A stretch of 13,868 bases of DNA from Lachnospiraceae bacterium. GTDB taxonomy: Bacteria; Bacillota; Clostridia; Lachnospirales; Lachnospiraceae. A program made the position numbers and the translations under genes. The notes beneath the pieces are model-generated. The model was not told the DNA's origin. It made no database searches and saw only the letters and a list, made by a program, of their open reading frames with translations. The stretch spans positions 1 to 13,868 of the forward strand of contig JAFOIS010000232.1 of NCBI GenBank assembly GCA_017420605.1. Reading direction: 5' to 3'. Position 1 is the first letter of the stretch; every line of letters begins with the position of its first letter. Shown piece by piece: positions 12,676-13,868 of this stretch.

Positions 12676-13353
12676 TTGAAAAGGACAAAGCTTGATACCG
12701 AAATCATCATCTGGGCGGTTAAAGATTATCTGACGGGGAATTCCTCTAAAAAGGCAATTGCTGACCGATTGGGGGTCGACCCCAGCAGTGTTAATCAGTG
12801 GATAGCGAATTACCAGTCTATGGGGGAGAGCGCTTTTCTCGGTAATGGAAACCGGCACTATTCCAAAGAACTTAAGGAACAGGCGGTAAAAGATTATCTT
12901 TCCGGGAAAGGTTCGTATCGAGAGATCTGTAAACAATATAAGATCAAATCAACAAGGCAGATCCGCAGCTGGATAAAGAAGTATAATGGTCATGAGGAGC
13001 TGAAAGATTCCGGAACAGGAGGAACAAGCATCATGACCAAAGGCAGAAAAACCAGTTTTGATGAACGGGTTGAGATCGTCCAGTATTGCATTGCCCATGA
13101 CCATAACTATGCACAGACAGCGGCAAAGTATCAGGTATCCTACCAACAGGCACGTAGCTATACAGTCAAATATGAAGCCGGCGGTATCGAAGCTCTCAGG
13201 GACAGACGCGGCCGGACAAAGCCATTGGAAGAAATGACAGAACTGGAAAAACTTCGGGCGGAGAACAGGATCCTGCGGGCTGAGAAGGAACGGGCTGAAA
13301 TGGAGGCATCATTCCTAAAAAAACTCGACGAGATAGAGAGGAGGCGGGGCTGA
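12676..13353 (+). CDS. IS3-family transposase OrfA (multi-HTH DNA-binding subunit)
   Basis: A 225-residue protein with three successive helix-turn-helix-like units: about 8-47 ('IIIWAVKDYLTG...AIADRLGVDPSSVNQWI'), 65-103 ('LKEQAVKDYLSG...ICKQYKIKSTRQIRSWI') and 129-172 ('ERVEIVQYCIAH...AAKYQVSYQQARSYTVKY'). A leucine-zipper-like coiled coil follows (188-221, 'LEKLRAENRILRAEKERAEME'). This is the architecture of OrfA proteins of IS3-family elements, which bind the terminal repeats and oligomerise. The likely start is TTG 12676, preceded at 8 nt by GGAAGGGAG; an earlier in-frame TTG at 12649 lies upstream of that site, inside the hairpin loop. OrfA alone usually restrains transposition, while the OrfAB fusion is the transposase. 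The gene looks intact. Confidence 0.88.
   Translation: MKRTKLDTEIIIWAVKDYLTGNSSKKAIADRLGVDPSSVNQWIANYQSMGESAFLGNGNRHYSKELKEQAVKDYLSGKGSYREICKQYKIKSTRQIRSWIKKYNGHEELKDSGTGGTSIMTKGRKTSFDERVEIVQYCIAHDHNYAQTAAKYQVSYQQARSYTVKYEAGGIEALRDRRGRTKPLEEMTELEKLRAENRILRAEKERAEMEASFLKKLDEIERRRG
13317..13323 (+). other. Putative -1 ribosomal frameshift slippery site
   Basis: A run of seven A residues reads A-AAA-AAA in the orfA frame (codons for K-K in 'FLKKLDE'). Slipping back one base enters the orfB frame, which is open from here to the window end, giving 'TRRDREEAGLSLVRHG' at the joint. IS3 elements commonly make OrfAB at such a run. Confidence 0.6.
13337..13344 (+). promoter_or_regulatory. Internal ribosome binding site before orfB
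   Basis: AGAGGAGG lies at the 3' end of orfA, 5 nt before a CTG (13350) in the orfB frame that overlaps the orfA stop. It could allow coupled re-initiation of OrfB. Because it lies downstream of the A7 run, it is not positioned like the upstream frameshift stimulators of other genes. Confidence 0.4.
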
Positions 13354-13868
13354 GCCTGGTCAGGCATGGACAGGCCTATCAGGCGATCAAAGAAGAACAC
13401 GAAGAGCATGGTTATCCGATCGGAGCCCTTTGTAAGCTCGGGCATGTATGCAGGGCAGCATACTATCAATGGCTGCACAGAAATCCTACGGTTCATGAAG
13501 CAGAAAACAACCGGATCGCCGTTGAAATCGAAAAGATCCACCGGAAGTATCCGGATAAAGGTTACCGCAGAATCAGAGACGATCTGGAACGTTACCATGG
13601 AATAAAAGTGAATGACAAACGAGTGCTCCGGATCTGCCGGCAGAAAGATATCAAGTCTACGATCAAGTACAGTAATCATGGATGCACCCGGCGGGCAGAG
13701 AATCCACAGTTCTTTGCAGAGAATCTCCTGAACAGGGAATTTACGGCGGAGGCGCCGAATAAGAAGTGGCTGACGGATGTCACAGAATTCAAGTATTACA
13801 CCGGCATTGAAGTTCACAAGATCTATCTGAGTGCGATCCTCGACCTGTACGATAGAAGGATCGTGTCG
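13350..13868 (+). CDS. IS3-family transposase OrfB, N-terminal part (partial at right edge)
   Basis: An open frame, -1 relative to orfA, runs without a stop to the window end (173 codons from the CTG at 13350). It contains the N-terminal region of IS3 OrfB ('QAYQAIKEEHEEHGYPIGALCKLGHVCRAAYYQWL'), an HTH_21-like segment ('HRKYPDKGYRRIRDDLE', about 64-80), and the start of the integrase catalytic core ('KKWLTDVTEFKYY', 'IYLSAILDLYDRRIVS'), with D143 as the first residue of the DDE triad. The remaining D and E lie beyond the edge. There is no ATG near the beginning of the frame, so it is made by frameshift fusion to OrfA or by re-initiation at a non-ATG codon. The visible part has no lesion; whether the full gene is intact cannot be told. 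Confidence 0.85.
   Translation, partial: MSLVRHGQAYQAIKEEHEEHGYPIGALCKLGHVCRAAYYQWLHRNPTVHEAENNRIAVEIEKIHRKYPDKGYRRIRDDLERYHGIKVNDKRVLRICRQKDIKSTIKYSNHGCTRRAENPQFFAENLLNREFTAEAPNKKWLTDVTEFKYYTGIEVHKIYLSAILDLYDRRIVS

Larger units (their letters stand above)
12607..13868 (+). mobile_element. IS3-family insertion sequence, left part (right end outside the window)
   Basis: OrfA plus an overlapping -1 frame OrfB with an integrase-type catalytic core is the IS3 layout. The left end is placed at the TG of TGATATGCTCCCTTCC (12607), since IS3 elements usually begin 5'-TG; this is inferred because the matching right terminal repeat and the target duplication are not in the window. Base composition changes here: the IS is visibly poorer in G+C than the operons to its left, consistent with recent acquisition. 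The insertion lies 83 nt after the lipoprotein stop and interrupts no recognisable gene. Confidence 0.85.

Noticed and set aside
1..13868. CRISPR arrays, tRNA, rRNA, toxin-antitoxin or phage-defence genes
   Set aside because: No regularly spaced direct repeats, no cloverleaf or rRNA-like sequence, and no defence-type protein motifs were seen.

Overview
The window looks like the chromosome of a G+C-rich Firmicute of the class Clostridia, most likely a gut Lachnospiraceae-type anaerobe. The clues are strong AGGAGG-like ribosome binding sites, a secreted protein with the CxxC / 'alGH' repeats and Ig-like modules typical of that group, a Gram-positive-style lipoprotein, and an IS3-family element of a kind I associate with Lachnospiraceae. 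This is a judgement from protein character; no taxonomic marker gene is present. All real genes are on the + strand.

Region 1 (1-8250) is one tight operon of seven genes with gaps of 17 nt or less, several overlapping by 4 nt. In order: the C-terminal tail of a membrane protein (probably a transporter), an M42 aminopeptidase, a MelB-type GPH/MFS cation symporter, an M20 dipeptidase/carboxypeptidase-like enzyme, an enolase-superfamily dipeptide epimerase, an M28 aminopeptidase with a PA-like insert, and a CocE/S15-type serine hydrolase with an unusual N-terminal extension. None of the five full enzymes has a signal peptide, so the set reads as a cytoplasmic pathway. Small peptides or peptide conjugates would be imported by the transporter(s), epimerised at an alpha carbon, and hydrolysed by three metallo-exopeptidase families and one serine hydrolase. 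The pairing of sugar-type symporters with peptidases and an epimerase is the most intriguing aspect of the window.

Region 2 (8251-8533) is non-coding. It holds a good sigma-70-type promoter (TGGACA-N18-TATAAT) and then a leader of about 165 nt with two potential hairpins, the second followed by a T-run.

Region 3 (8534-12523) encodes a 1033-residue secreted protein with three CxxC units followed by about seven Ig-like repeats and no recognisable wall anchor. A 276-residue lipoprotein with two lipocalin-like halves follows 57 nt downstream. They are probably co-transcribed and form a cell-surface pair of unknown function.

Region 4 (about 12607 to the window end) is the left part of an IS3-family insertion sequence. 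OrfA (multi-HTH plus coiled coil) and the start of OrfB (integrase-type DDE transposase) are in a -1 frame relationship with an A7 run near the end of orfA. The left end contains a 12-bp perfect inverted repeat that would bury the orfA ribosome binding site in read-through transcripts.

No rRNA, tRNA, CRISPR array or known defence system was seen.
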